Source: Planctomycetota bacterium (lineage in GTDB: Bacteria > Planctomycetota > UBA1135 > JAKEFM01). From it: a DNA stretch of 46,159 bases. Under the pieces are notes generated by a model. The model had not been told where the DNA came from and searched no databases. It was given only the letters and a program-made list of their open reading frames with translations. The stretch spans positions 1 through 46,159 of the forward strand of contig JAKEFM010000233.1 of NCBI GenBank assembly GCA_022616055.1, read 5' to 3'. Within the stretch, counting starts at the first letter, position 1; each line of letters opens with the position of its first letter. The position numbers and the translations under genes are program-made. Positions 1 through 8,682 of the stretch are shown piece after piece.

Positions 1-1
1 C

Positions 2-94
2 GACGCGGCGTTCGTGACGGCGAACTCCCTCGGCGCGCAGCCGGCGGTGAACACCGTCGGGCAGGACGGCGAGCGCTGGACCACGGTCCAGTAG
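2..94 (+). CDS. 3' end of an unrecognised protein (partial)
   Basis: An open frame enters from the left edge and ends at TAG (92-94). The last 30 residues end in GERWTTVQ, and codon use is GC-rich at third positions like that of the neighbours. A strong hairpin follows at once (117-147), which supports this being a true gene end. There is too little sequence to name a family. The composition (small and polar residues such as TANSLGAQPAVNTVGQDG) would suit the C-terminus of an exported protein, but that is only an impression. Confidence 0.5.
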   Translation, partial: DAAFVTANSLGAQPAVNTVGQDGERWTTVQ

Positions 95-116
95 TCCGGA
101 GGAACCAAGCGACGGC

Positions 117-147
117 TCGGGGGAGCGGGGTCGACCCGCTCCCCCGA
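117..147 (+). terminator. Hairpin terminator after the partial gene
   Basis: A perfect 13-bp stem (117-129 pairing with 135-147) encloses a five-base loop and is followed by a short T-rich stretch (ttcgttt). It lies between the stop at 94 and the start at 164, as expected for an intrinsic terminator, although the U-tract is weak. Confidence 0.6.
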
Positions 148-163
148 TTCGTTTCGAGACCCG

Positions 164-1183
164 ATGGACCCCACGAGCCGATCGTCCCTCTCCGCGGAGC
201 CCTCGCGTCCGGCGGGGCCCCCCCTCGCGCCCGCGCCCGCGCGCCCGACCGGCAAGGCCGCCCCTCCGGAGCGAGCCCCGGCCCGGCGCTCGCGCGTGCG
301 CCGGGTCTCGGTCGTCCTCCCCGCCTGCGACGAGGAGGCGGCGATCCCCGGGGTGCTCGCGCGCCTGGCGGCCTCCCTCGCCCCCCTGCGGGAGGAGGGG
401 TACTGGTTCGAGACGATCGTCGTCGACGACGGGTCGCGGGACCGCACGGCCCAGCTCGCCGCGGAAGGGGGGGCGCGCGTCCTGCGCCATCCGCGGCGCC
501 TCGGCAACGGGGCCGCCGTCAAGCGGGGGGCGCGGGAGGCGGACGGGGAGTTCCTCCTGTTCCTCGACGCCGACGGACAGCATCCCCCCGAGGAGGCTCC
601 GCGGCTCCTCGAGCTCCTCGAGACCCACGACCTCGTCGTCGGGGCGCGCCGCCGCCCGGGCGGGTCGTGGACCCGGCGCCTCGGGAACGCGGCGCTGAAC
701 CTCTTCGCCTCGGCCGTGACCGGGCGGTCGATCCCCGACCTCACCTCCGGCTACCGCGCCGCCCGGACGGAGGCCTTCCGGCGCTTCCTCTACCTGCTGC
801 CGAACGAGTTCTCCTACCCCACGACGAGCACCCTCGCCTTCCTGCGCGCCGGGCTCTCCGTCGCCTTCGTGCGGATCGAGTCCGCGCGGGACGGGGGGGC
901 GAGCCACGTCCGGCCCCTCGCCGACGGGGGGAAGTTCCTCCTGATCCTCCTCAAGGTGGCGACCGTCTTCGCCCCGCTGCGCGTCTTCGTCCCGATGTCG
1001 GCGGCGATCGCGGCGGGGGGCCTCGCGAACTACCTCCACACCTACTGGACGCAGGGGCGCTTCACGAACATGAGCGTCCTGATGTTCACGCTCGCCGCGA
1101 TCATGCTCGCCCTCGGCCTCATCTCGGAGCAGATCGCCGCGCTGCGCTTCGAGCGGAGCGAAGCCGCCGACGAGCGGCGGTGA
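164..1183 (+). CDS. Family 2 glycosyltransferase, membrane-attached (DPM/DPG-synthase-like)
   Basis: 339 residues. A Pro/Ala/Arg-rich leader (about 1-45) precedes a GT-A domain that begins with VSVVLPACDEE. Nucleotide-binding and metal-binding motifs are visible: VDDGSRD (about 87-93) and DADGQHP (135-141). The segment LTSGYRAARTEAF is typical of polyprenyl-phosphate hexose synthases. Two hydrophobic segments near 258-287 and 304-322 would anchor it in the inner membrane. In this family the enzyme moves a sugar from a nucleotide donor to a polyprenyl phosphate; the exact substrate cannot be read. The next gene starts inside its stop codon (GTGA overlap), so the two are co-transcribed. The start is the ATG at 164; the low-complexity leader makes a later start possible, because the catalytic domain begins only near residue 46. 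Confidence 0.85.
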   Translation: MDPTSRSSLSAEPSRPAGPPLAPAPARPTGKAAPPERAPARRSRVRRVSVVLPACDEEAAIPGVLARLAASLAPLREEGYWFETIVVDDGSRDRTAQLAAEGGARVLRHPRRLGNGAAVKRGAREADGEFLLFLDADGQHPPEEAPRLLELLETHDLVVGARRRPGGSWTRRLGNAALNLFASAVTGRSIPDLTSGYRAARTEAFRRFLYLLPNEFSYPTTSTLAFLRAGLSVAFVRIESARDGGASHVRPLADGGKFLLILLKVATVFAPLRVFVPMSAAIAAGGLANYLHTYWTQGRFTNMSVLMFTLAAIMLALGLISEQIAALRFERSEAADERR

Positions 1184-2355
1184 AGGTCCTCCTCCTCTCG
1201 ACGGCCCCCGACCTCCCGACCCTCCCGCGTCCCCGGCTCCTGCGCGAGGCCCTCCGCGCGGCGGGGGTCGAGGTCCTCGAGAGGACCGCTCCCGCCCGGC
1301 GCGGCGGAGGGAGCCGGGCGCGCGCCCTCTCCGGGGCCGGCGCGGCGATCCGGGAGGGGACCCTCGGCCTCCTCGCCCTCGCCCGCCTGCTCGCGCGCGG
1401 CTGGCTTCGCCCCGTCGAGGCGGACGCGATCCTCGTCCCCTACGGAGGGACCCTCGACCCCTGGATCGCCCGGCGGCTCGCCCGGCCCCTCCTGAGGGCC
1501 GGGGGCCGGATCCCCGTCGTGGTGGACGCCTTCCTCTCCCTCCACGAGGCGGCGGTCGAGGACCGCCGCGCCGTCGCCCCCGGAACCCTGCGGGCGAGGG
1601 GGCTCGCGTTCCTCGACCGGCTCGCCGTCCGTTGCGGAGACCTCCTCCTCGTCGACACGCGGGAGACGGGCCGGCTCTTCGCGGACCGGTACGGGGCGAG
1701 GGAGGACCGGATCTGCGAGATCCCGGTCGGCTCCGACCTCGCCTCCCGGCCCCTCCTCCCGCAGCCGCCTCGCCTCCGCGCCCTCTTCGCGGGAACGGGG
1801 ATCCCGTTCCACGGCGTCGCGACCCTCCTCGACGCCCTCGAACGGCTCGAACGCGACGGCCCGGGGATCGACCTCACGTTCGTCGGCGGGACTCCGGAGG
1901 ATGGCGACCGGGCGGCCCGGCTCCCTCGCGCCCGGGTCCTTCCCGGTCCGGTCGGGCGGGACGCCCTCGCCGATCTCCACGCCGGGAGCGACCTCGTCCT
2001 CGGCGTGTTCGGCGCGGGCCCGAAGGCGGACCGCGTCGTCCCGTGCAAGGTCTACGACGGCCTCGCCTCCGGCCGGGCGGTCGTCACGGGGGAGTCCCGG
2101 GCCGCGCGGCGCCTCCTCGCCGGGATCGCCGGCGTGGTGTTCGTGCCGCGGGAGGACGCCCGGGCCCTCGCGCAGGCCCTCGCCGGCCTCCTCAGGGAAC
2201 CGGGGCGGCTCGCGCCGATGGGCGCGGCGAACCGGCGGGCGTTCGAGGCGAGGTTCGCTCCGGGGATTCTCGGGGGAAGGCTGCGCGCAGCGATCGAGGC
2301 GTGGCGGCCCAGCGCAGCGTCGCGAGCGTTTCCCGCGCGCATCGCTCCCACGTGA
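1180..2355 (+). CDS. Family 4 (GT-B) glycosyltransferase
   Basis: 391 residues from the GTG that overlaps the previous stop (GTGA). The protein begins VKVLLLSTAPDLPTLPRPR, the first strand of a GT-B fold. It has the C-terminal donor-binding region with VVPCKVYDGLASGRAVVTG, the usual place of the conserved acidic and lysine residues in GT4 enzymes that build exopolysaccharide or O-antigen. It probably adds a sugar to the glycan begun by the polyprenyl-phosphate transferase upstream. The longer open frame reaching back to 667 is antisense-type low-complexity sequence within the upstream gene and is not used. The 3' end overlaps the converging glycosyltransferase by 164 bases; the recognisable domain ends around LRAAIEAW, just before the tail. 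Donor and acceptor are unknown. Confidence 0.8.
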   Translation: MKVLLLSTAPDLPTLPRPRLLREALRAAGVEVLERTAPARRGGGSRARALSGAGAAIREGTLGLLALARLLARGWLRPVEADAILVPYGGTLDPWIARRLARPLLRAGGRIPVVVDAFLSLHEAAVEDRRAVAPGTLRARGLAFLDRLAVRCGDLLLVDTRETGRLFADRYGAREDRICEIPVGSDLASRPLLPQPPRLRALFAGTGIPFHGVATLLDALERLERDGPGIDLTFVGGTPEDGDRAARLPRARVLPGPVGRDALADLHAGSDLVLGVFGAGPKADRVVPCKVYDGLASGRAVVTGESRAARRLLAGIAGVVFVPREDARALAQALAGLLREPGRLAPMGAANRRAFEARFAPGILGGRLRAAIEAWRPSAASRAFPARIAPT

Positions 2356-3325
2356 AGCCCCGCGCGCGCGCGAGGCCCGCCTCGCGCAGGCGCGCCCGCA
2401 GCCCCGCGTCCTCCGCGAGTCTCGCCGCCGCCGCCCCGAGCGCCGCCTCGGTCGGCTCCACGAGGAGCCCCGCCTCGCCCACGACCTCGGGGATCGCCCC
2501 CCGGTCCGAGGCGAGGACGGGGCAGCCGCACGCCATCGCCTCGAGGGGGGGGAGGCCGAAGCCTTCCTCCAGGCTCGGGAACGCGAGGAAGGACGCCTGC
2601 CGGTAGAGCGCGGCGAGATCCTCGTCCCCGACCTCCCCGATCGGGAGGACCCGCTTGGAGACGGGGGGAGAGGCGCCTCCCCAGCCGGAGGGGCCGGCGA
2701 GGACGAGCGGGGGGAGGGGCCGGGAATCGAAGACCCGGGCGAGGAGGAGGAGGTTCTTCCGCGGCTCGCGGACTCCGACCGCGAGGGCGAACTTCTCGGG
2801 CAGGTCGTGGCGGGCGCGGAGCCGCTCGCGTTCGCCGGGGGCCGCATGCGGCGAGAACCGTGCCGCCACCCCGTACGGGACGACCCGCGTCCGATCCTCG
2901 ACGCCGGGATGGAACCGGAGCAGGTCGCGACGGGTGGCGAGCGAGGGGACCTGGACCGCCTCGACGCCGCGGAGGCCCGGGCCGAAGACGAGGCGCATCC
3001 CCGCGGCGAAGCCGCGGGTATGCTCCCGGGGCCGCGTCCGGAACGTGAGGTCATGGACGACGAGAACGACGGGCACGCGGGAGAGGATCGGGGGGAGGTT
3101 CGCGGGGGCGAGGAGGACGTCGGGTCGCTCCCCGAACCGGTCGAGGGGGAGGGGCGCGAACCGGGCGAGGGATCCCTTTCCCATCCAGCGTGGGGGCGTA
3201 CGCAGATCCCACGCGACCTCCGGATCGACGCGGCGCGCCGCCGCGAGAAGCTCCCGGAGGACCCGGCCGACCCCGCTCGCGGGGCTCTCGAGCGCACGCG
3301 CGTCGACCGCCACCCGGAGCTTCAC
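2192..3325 (-). CDS. Family 4 (GT-B) glycosyltransferase
   Basis: 377 residues, read from a GTG (VKLRVAVDARALESPASGVG) that overlaps the stop of the upstream gene by four bases. The N-terminal segment DARALESPASGVGRVLREL and the C-terminal EEGFGLPPLEAMACGCPV (the E-x7-E of GT4) identify a mannosyl/glucosyl-transferase-type GT-B enzyme. The domain ends near FTWERCARETLATL. The last roughly 40 residues are Pro/Ser/Arg-rich and lie antisense to the end of the converging gene, so they look like read-through of a frame lacking a stop. It is the third gene of a minus-strand trio (5276 down to 2192). The frame stays open back to 3634, but upstream residues are low-complexity. Confidence 0.85.
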   Translation of the reverse strand: MKLRVAVDARALESPASGVGRVLRELLAAARRVDPEVAWDLRTPPRWMGKGSLARFAPLPLDRFGERPDVLLAPANLPPILSRVPVVLVVHDLTFRTRPREHTRGFAAGMRLVFGPGLRGVEAVQVPSLATRRDLLRFHPGVEDRTRVVPYGVAARFSPHAAPGERERLRARHDLPEKFALAVGVREPRKNLLLLARVFDSRPLPPLVLAGPSGWGGASPPVSKRVLPIGEVGDEDLAALYRQASFLAFPSLEEGFGLPPLEAMACGCPVLASDRGAIPEVVGEAGLLVEPTEAALGAAAARLAEDAGLRARLREAGLARARGFTWERCARETLATLRWAATPRSLRAAFPRESPERTSPRTPAGSPRPSARAAPVP

Positions 3326-4167
3326 GGCGCGAGGGGGAGTCTCGGGGTGGCGAAGGTGCTCGAGTAGCCGAGGGCCGCCCCCCGCAGGCAGCGGAGCGCG
3401 TGGCGGGGGAGGCCCACCCCGGCGGCGGGCCGGCGCAGGCGCGCGAGCGCGTGGAAGAGGGGAACGACCGGGAGGAGGAGGCGGCGGACCCCGCGCGCGT
3501 GGCGGAAGGCGAAGTAGGAGGCCGAGCGGATCACGACCTCGGCCCTCCGGTGCGCCGCGCTCCCCTCGGAATCCTGGAGGACGAGCGCCTCCCGGCAGAA
3601 GACGAGGCGCCCGCGCTCCTGGAGGCGCAGGCACAGGTCGGCGTCCTCGAGGTGGAAGGGATAGTTCTCGTCGAATCCGCCGGCCTCGAGGAGGCGCGCG
3701 CGCGGGAAGGCCATGTTCCCTCCCGTGAGGTACGGCATCGGGCGGGCGGCGCCGTCCCCGGTCCTAGGGACCCCGAACGGGGAGACCGAGAGGGGGAGGG
3801 CGAGACCCGGGTCGCGCCAGTCGAGCACGGGACCCCCGGCGGCGACGACGTCGGGCGCGTCGAACGCGGGGAGGAGGCGGGCGAGCCAGTCCCGGACGGG
3901 GACGGAGTCGTCGTCGAGGAAGGCGACGATCCTCCCCTGGGCCGCTCCGACGCCGGCGTTGCGCGCCCCCGCCAGGTTCCGCTCCGCGTAGTCGACGACC
4001 CGGCTCCCCGAATGGACCGCGACCTCCCGCGAGCCGTCGCGCGTGGGGCCCACGACGACGATCGTCTCGAAGGAGGCTCCCCGGAGTCGCCGGATCGCCC
4101 GCAGGGCTCGCCGCAGCCACTGCTCGCGGTCGACGGTGCACACCACGATGGAGGAGAGGGGAGCCAC
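3322..4167 (-). CDS. Family 2 glycosyltransferase (rhamnosyl/galactofuranosyl type)
   Basis: 281 residues starting at GTG 4167 (VAPLSSIVVCTVDREQW), a few bases after the stop of the upstream glycosyltransferase at 4173. GT-A motifs are clear: RNAGVGAAQGRIVAFLDDDS (the DDD is the metal-binding DXD equivalent), then LTGGNMAFPR and GGFDENYPFHLEDADLCLRL with the ED catalytic acid. This set is typical of GT2 enzymes acting on surface polysaccharides. The hydrophobic stretch near the C-terminus (RRLLLPVVPLFHALARL) may associate with the membrane. The much longer open frame continuing to 6816 is a shadow: its N-terminal 880 residues are Arg/Gly/Glu-rich repetitive sequence antisense to other genes. 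The start was chosen by homology and operon spacing. Confidence 0.85.
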   Translation of the reverse strand: MAPLSSIVVCTVDREQWLRRALRAIRRLRGASFETIVVVGPTRDGSREVAVHSGSRVVDYAERNLAGARNAGVGAAQGRIVAFLDDDSVPVRDWLARLLPAFDAPDVVAAGGPVLDWRDPGLALPLSVSPFGVPRTGDGAARPMPYLTGGNMAFPRARLLEAGGFDENYPFHLEDADLCLRLQERGRLVFCREALVLQDSEGSAAHRRAEVVIRSASYFAFRHARGVRRLLLPVVPLFHALARLRRPAAGVGLPRHALRCLRGAALGYSSTFATPRLPLAP

Positions 4168-4172
4168 GCCCC

Positions 4173-5276
4173 TCAGGCCTCCAGGACCGATCCGTACAGG
4201 GCCCGGTGCGCCGCCGCGGCGGCCTCCCAGGTGAACCGCGCCGACCTCGCCCTCCCCGCCTCGGCGAGGGAGCGGCGCCGGGGCTCGTCGGCGAGGAGGC
4301 GGAGGATCTCGGCGGCGAGGACCTCCGGCTCGGTCGTGGCGACGAGCGCTCCGGCGTCCCCGAGGACCTCCGGGATCGCGCCGTCCGCGAGGGCGAGGAC
4401 GGGCAGGCCGCTCGCCATCGCCTCCGCGACGGCGAGCCCGAACCCCTCGATCCGGGAGGCGGAGACGAGGAGGTCGGCGCAGCGCAGGAGGGCCGGGAGG
4501 TCCGCGTCGGGGAGGCCCCGGATCCACCGCACCTCCTCCCCCCCGAGGCGTTCGAACGCCTCCTCGAATCCCGAGGAGAGCCAGCCCCTCCGTCCGACGA
4601 ACAGGAGGCCCGGGGCGGGCCGGACCCGGTCGCGGACGATCGAGAACGCCTCGAGGACCTCCCGCTGCCCCTTCCGGGGCTGCACGGTCCCGAGACAGAG
4701 GAGGAGGGGGGAGGGGAGGGCGATTCGCGTCCGGAGACGGGCCATGCGTTCCGGATCCGGCTCCCGCCGGAACCGCGCCTCCACGCCGTAGGGGATCGCG
4801 GCGACCTTCTCCGGCGCCACGCCGAGGCCCTCCACGATGTCGCGCCGCGACGCCTCGCTCCCGGTCACGATCGCGTCCGCGCGCCGCGCGGCCCATGCGG
4901 TTTCTCGGCGCAGGTACGCGCCCGCGAGCGCCGGGAAGGTCTCGGGGGCCCGGAAGGGGGCGAGGTCGTGGATCGAGACGACGGCGCGGCAGGGGAGGCG
5001 CGGGGGGAGGGAGTGCTTCGTCCCGTGGAAGAGGTCGATCCCCAGGCGCCGGGCGAGCCGCGGGAGGAAGACCCTCTCCCCGAGCGGGCGGAGCGCGCCT
5101 CGCAGGGCGGGGACCGCCACCCCCTCCCCGTCGATCGCCCCGAGCGCGCGGGGGTCGTCCGCGAAGAGCCGGATCTCCGGGGAATCGGGGAGGGCGCGGA
5201 GCGCGGCGAGGAGCCCCCGCGCATAGGTGCGAGGGCCCCCGACGCTCCTGCCGATCGCCGCGAGGCCGATCCTCAC
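4173..5276 (-). CDS. Family 4 (GT-B) glycosyltransferase
   Basis: 367 residues from GTG 5276 (VRIGLAAIGRSVGGPRTYA). A glycine-rich N-terminal loop (SVGGPRTY), FHGTKHSLP and IHDLAPFRAPETF are typical of the GT4 group of mannosyltransferases. The C-terminal half has GTVQPRKGQ (donor-binding strand) and RIEGFGLAVAEAMASGLPV with the two conserved glutamates. It heads a three-gene minus-strand operon with a GT2 and a second GT4 enzyme, and diverges from the membrane protein at 5347 across only 70 bases. A TANNNT hexamer (TACGAT) sits two bases before this GTG, too close for a normal promoter to this start, so the exact start remains uncertain. The open frame extends to 5573 without convincing coding character. 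Confidence 0.85.
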   Translation of the reverse strand: MRIGLAAIGRSVGGPRTYARGLLAALRALPDSPEIRLFADDPRALGAIDGEGVAVPALRGALRPLGERVFLPRLARRLGIDLFHGTKHSLPPRLPCRAVVSIHDLAPFRAPETFPALAGAYLRRETAWAARRADAIVTGSEASRRDIVEGLGVAPEKVAAIPYGVEARFRREPDPERMARLRTRIALPSPLLLCLGTVQPRKGQREVLEAFSIVRDRVRPAPGLLFVGRRGWLSSGFEEAFERLGGEEVRWIRGLPDADLPALLRCADLLVSASRIEGFGLAVAEAMASGLPVLALADGAIPEVLGDAGALVATTEPEVLAAEILRLLADEPRRRSLAEAGRARSARFTWEAAAAAHRALYGSVLEA

Positions 5277-5346
5277 GGATCGTACTTCGAGCCCCCGCTC
5301 CGGCGGCTTGAGGCGCGGGGGGGGGAAGATCGAAGAACGCGGCGGC

Positions 5347-6993
5347 GTGCGCCGCGTCCCCCTCCCCCTCGTCCCGTTCCTCGCGGCGACCCTCCTCCAC
5401 CTCGGCGCGCTCCGCGGCGGCTTCCACTTCGACGACGAGCACGCCGTCGTGCGCAACCCCGCGGTCCAGGACCTGCGCAACGCCCCCCTCTTCTTCACCG
5501 ATCCGGCCCGTTTCTCGGCGGCGGGGGAGGGGGCGATGTACCGTCCCGTGACGCTCTCGCTCCACGCCGTCAACGCGGCGCAGGCCCGGACCTCCTCCCC
5601 GCTCCCCTGGCTCGCGACGAACCTCCTCCTCCACGCGGCATGCTCGGCGGGCCTGTTCCTCCTCGCCCGCGAGGTCCTGCGCCGGAGCGGATCCGACCGC
5701 CCGGAGGTCGCCTCCCTCGCCGCCTCCCTCCTCTTCGCGGTCCACCCCCTGGCGACCGAGGTCGTGAACTACGTCTCCGCGCGATCCTCCTCCCTCGCCT
5801 TCGCGTTCGCGATCGGCGCCCTCCTCGCCCACCTCCGGGCGCGCGAGGGGAGCCGGCTCGCCTGGGCCGGGTCCCTCCTCCTCGGCGCGCTCGCGATGCT
5901 CTCGCGGGAGACCGCGGTCGCCCTCCCGCTCCTCGTCGGCACGGTCGAGATCCTCCTGCCCGGCTCCGCGCGCGCGCGGGGCCTCCGCACGCTCCCCTCT
6001 CTCGCCCTCACGGGCGCGTTCCTCGCGCTGCGGGCCCACCTCGTCGGCGGGGTCGTCGGCCCGACCGCGGCCGTCCCGGACGTCGAGCCCGAGGCGGGCT
6101 GGGGGCGCTCCCCGGAGACCAATTTCGTCCTCCAGTCCCTCGCGGCGGTCCGCTTCCTCGGCCTCGTGCTCTGGCCCGGCGGGCTGACCGTGGACCACAC
6201 CTTCCCGCGCCCCTCCGGGCTCGGGGATCCCCTCTTCTTCTCCTCGGCGGCGATCCTCCTCGTCGTGGCGGCGGCCGCCTTCGCGCTGCGTCGCCGGCCC
6301 GCATGCCTCCTCGGCTTCGTCCTCCTCGCCTCCGGGCTCGCCCCCTACTTCTTCGCCCCCCTGAACGTCGTCTTCGCGGAGCACCGCGCCTATCCCTCGC
6401 TCGCCGGCGCCTGCCTCGTCCTCGGCGACGGCGCCGCCGCCGCTCTCGCCGCGTGGCCGCGTCGCGCTCTCGCCCTGAGGGGCGCGGCCGCGATCCTCCT
6501 CCTCGGCCTCGCCACGCGGGCGGCGGCGCGCGACCTCGACTGGAGGGGAGGGGAGAGCGACCTCCCCCTGTGGGAGTCGGCCGTCCGGGTCAGTCCCGGT
6601 TCCTTCCGCGCGCACCACGGGCTCGCGAACGGCCTCTTCGAGTCGGGGGACCTCGACGGGGCGGAGCGGCACTACCGGGAGGCGCTGCGGATCTACCCGC
6701 GGTACGACGCGGCGCGCATCTCCCTCGCGGGCGCCCTCCTCCGGCGCGCGGGGGGACCGGCGCTCGACGAGGCGGTCGCCCTCCTCGAGGATCTCCTCTC
6801 CCGCCGTCCCGCGCACGTCCTCGCGCGGTTCCGGCTCGCCGCGGCGCTACAGGCCCGCTTCCTCCTCTCCGGCGACCTCGCGGACGCCTCGCGCTGCGAC
6901 GGCCTCCTCTCCTCCCTCGCGGAGGAGAACCCCGTGGACCGGAACGCGCGGACTCTCCTCGAGCTCTTCCGGAGGGAGAGGGAGCGGGGCTAG
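5347..6993 (+). CDS. Multi-pass membrane protein with C-terminal TPRs (O-mannosyltransferase-like)
   Basis: 548 residues from GTG 5347. An N-terminal hydrophobic segment is followed by FHFDDEHAVVRNPAV. The acidic DD in the first extracytoplasmic loop is typical of GT-C enzymes and of TMTC-type proteins. About ten further membrane segments follow (for example AILLVVAAAAFAL and LLGFVLLASGLAPYFF). From about residue 415 the protein is soluble and carries TPR-like helices (HHGLANGLFESGDLDGAERHY and following). In GT-C families such proteins transfer sugar from a lipid-linked donor to protein or glycan; here that is inferred from topology, the DD motif and the glycosyltransferase neighbours. An earlier ATG (5227) exists in frame, but its product has a Pro/Arg-rich leader and would overlap the divergent gene. 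Confidence 0.7.
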   Translation: MRRVPLPLVPFLAATLLHLGALRGGFHFDDEHAVVRNPAVQDLRNAPLFFTDPARFSAAGEGAMYRPVTLSLHAVNAAQARTSSPLPWLATNLLLHAACSAGLFLLAREVLRRSGSDRPEVASLAASLLFAVHPLATEVVNYVSARSSSLAFAFAIGALLAHLRAREGSRLAWAGSLLLGALAMLSRETAVALPLLVGTVEILLPGSARARGLRTLPSLALTGAFLALRAHLVGGVVGPTAAVPDVEPEAGWGRSPETNFVLQSLAAVRFLGLVLWPGGLTVDHTFPRPSGLGDPLFFSSAAILLVVAAAAFALRRRPACLLGFVLLASGLAPYFFAPLNVVFAEHRAYPSLAGACLVLGDGAAAALAAWPRRALALRGAAAILLLGLATRAAARDLDWRGGESDLPLWESAVRVSPGSFRAHHGLANGLFESGDLDGAERHYREALRIYPRYDAARISLAGALLRRAGGPALDEAVALLEDLLSRRPAHVLARFRLAAALQARFLLSGDLADASRCDGLLSSLAEENPVDRNARTLLELFRRERERG

Positions 6994-7775
6994 AGCGGGA
7001 GCCCGAAGAGGCGCGCCGCATTCCCGGCGATCGCCTCGGCGAGGGAGGGGACCTCCTCGCCGCGCTCCGCCGCGAGCCGCTCGAGCGTGTGCCGGACGAA
7101 GGCGGGCTCGTTGCGCTCCTTCCGCACCGGCTGGGGGGGGAGGAAGGGGCAGTCGGTCTCGACGAGGATCGACGCCGCGGGGACGAACCGGGCGGCGGCG
7201 CGGATCGCATCCGACTTCGGGTAGGTGAGGGTGCCGGAGAAGGAGACGTGGAATCCGCGATCGAGCGCCTCCCTCGCCTCCTCCGGCCCCATCGAGAAGC
7301 AGTGGAAGACGCCTCCCGCCTCGCGCCCTCCCTCCGCGTCGAGGATCTCGAGGAGGTCCCGGAACGCCTCCCGGCAGTGCAGGACGAGGGGGCGGCGCAG
7401 GCGCGCGGCGAGGCGGACCTGCAGCGCGAAGGCCCGCCGCTGGTCCTGCCGCGGCGCATAGTCCTTGAAGTAGTCGAGGCCCGTCTCGCCGACGCCGACG
7501 AATCCGGGCCCCGAGGCGAGGACTTCGAACGCCCGGGTAGCCGCCGGATCGAGGAGGGAGCGCGCGTCGTGCGGGTGGACGCCGGCGGTGGCGACGAGGC
7601 CGGTCCCGGAACGGGCGAGCGCGAGGGCCCGCTCCGAGGAGCCCGCGTCCGTCCCGACGCAGACGATCCCCGCGACCCCGGCCTCCCGGGCGCGGCGGAG
7701 GACATCGCCGACCTCCGCGCCGAAGAAGGAGGGATCGAGGTGGGCGTGCGTGTCGACCAGCCTCGGCCGGGGCAC
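6990..7775 (-). CDS. tatD: TatD family metal-dependent hydrolase/DNase
   Basis: 261 residues, full family length. All metal-site residues of the TatD amidohydrolase-like barrel are present: DTHAHLD (H10, H12), GETGLDYF (E97), VLHCREA (H133), FHCFS (H158) and VETDCPFL (D208). Family members are 3'-5' exonucleases or D-aminoacyl-tRNA-editing-type hydrolases in the cytoplasm. The ATG at 7775 lies four bases after the stop of the helical-repeat gene, so the two form an operon. The stop overlaps the end of the converging membrane protein gene by four bases. The call is secure at family level; the physiological substrate is not determined. Confidence 0.95.
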   Translation of the reverse strand: MPRPRLVDTHAHLDPSFFGAEVGDVLRRAREAGVAGIVCVGTDAGSSERALALARSGTGLVATAGVHPHDARSLLDPAATRAFEVLASGPGFVGVGETGLDYFKDYAPRQDQRRAFALQVRLAARLRRPLVLHCREAFRDLLEILDAEGGREAGGVFHCFSMGPEEAREALDRGFHVSFSGTLTYPKSDAIRAAARFVPAASILVETDCPFLPPQPVRKERNEPAFVRHTLERLAAERGEEVPSLAEAIAGNAARLFGLPL

Positions 7776-7779
7776 TCTC

Positions 7780-8682
7780 CTAGCGGCACTCCCTCCGGAG
7801 CGCGTCCTGGAGGACCAGGCGGAAGGCCTCCTGCCGCTCCTGCCGCTCGCACTCCTCGAGGAACGGGCAGGCCTCCTTTCCCTGGATCTGCACGAGGGAC
7901 AGGACCGCCTTCCGCTTCCGCATCCCGTCCCGCGGCTCCGTCAGGATGATCCGCTTGAGCGGGTCCACCGCCTCGGGGGACTTGAGCCGTCCGAGGGCCT
8001 CGATGGCGCGGTAGTGGGAGGAGGGGTCGCGCTCGGGGTGCTCCGCGAGCTCGAGGAGCATCTGGACGACCTCGGGCCCCCCCTTCTGGGCGGCCATCGT
8101 CACCGCCTCCCCCAGGAGCGGGAAGGAGCCCCTCGCCGAGCCGCGGATGAAGGCGAGGAGCTCGGGAAGGGCCCGGTCGGGATCGGCCCGCATCGCCACG
8201 CCCGCCGCCGTCATCCGGAGCACCGGATCCCCTTGCGACCGGAAGATGCGGAGCGCGACCTCGGCCGTGCGGGCGGGGTCGATCCCCTCCATCGCCAGGA
8301 GGACCCGCTGGCGGAACGGAGCGGGGGTGGGGGTGTCGAGGGCCGCGGAGAGCGCCTCGAAGCCGGCGCTCCCGAGCGCCTTCAAGGCGGCGACCGCGGC
8401 GTCCATCCGCTTCTCGGCGACGCGCTGCTCGACGGGATCCTGGGGGTACGACAGGAAGTCGTCGCAGGCGGCGCGCAACTCGTCGAGGAGAGCGGCCGGG
8501 TCGCTGGGGGGAGGGGCCGAGGCTCGTCCGGGTCCGGGCCGGGCCGCGGCGAGGGCCGCCTCGACCCTCGTCCCGAGGCGACGGACCTGGACGAGGCAGA
8601 GGCCGACCAGGACGAGGACCAGGCACTGCAGGAGGAGGATGGCTCGATTCAAGTTCGCACGCTTGTCTGCGCGAGGGCGCAC
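7780..8682 (-). CDS. Membrane-anchored HEAT-like repeat protein
   Basis: About 300 residues. One N-terminal transmembrane segment (AILLLQCLVLVLVGLCLVQV) is followed by an Ala/Pro linker and a helical-repeat domain. Successive units resemble HEAT/armadillo repeats, for example SSHYRAIEALGRLKSPEAVD and GMRKRKAVLSLVQIQGKEA. Such domains bind protein partners; no catalytic motif is visible. It is probably anchored in the inner membrane with the repeats in the periplasm. The start is uncertain. GTG 8682 is given because upstream codons lose the strong GC3 bias; ATG 8802 would add a 40-residue low-complexity leader, and TTG 8652 begins right at the membrane segment. It is co-transcribed with the TatD gene downstream. 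Confidence 0.7.
   Translation of the reverse strand: MRPRADKRANLNRAILLLQCLVLVLVGLCLVQVRRLGTRVEAALAAARPGPGRASAPPPSDPAALLDELRAACDDFLSYPQDPVEQRVAEKRMDAAVAALKALGSAGFEALSAALDTPTPAPFRQRVLLAMEGIDPARTAEVALRIFRSQGDPVLRMTAAGVAMRADPDRALPELLAFIRGSARGSFPLLGEAVTMAAQKGGPEVVQMLLELAEHPERDPSSHYRAIEALGRLKSPEAVDPLKRIILTEPRDGMRKRKAVLSLVQIQGKEACPFLEECERQERQEAFRLVLQDALRRECR

Noticed and set aside
3322..6816. 1164-residue minus-strand open frame
   Set aside because: Only its last 281 residues are a glycosyltransferase. The rest is Arg/Gly/Glu-rich, without domains, antisense to better genes; open only because stop codons are rare in this GC range.
4206..7949. 1247-residue plus-strand open frame
   Set aside because: Highly repetitive Arg/Pro/Gly/Glu composition and it lies over three recognised genes in other frames.
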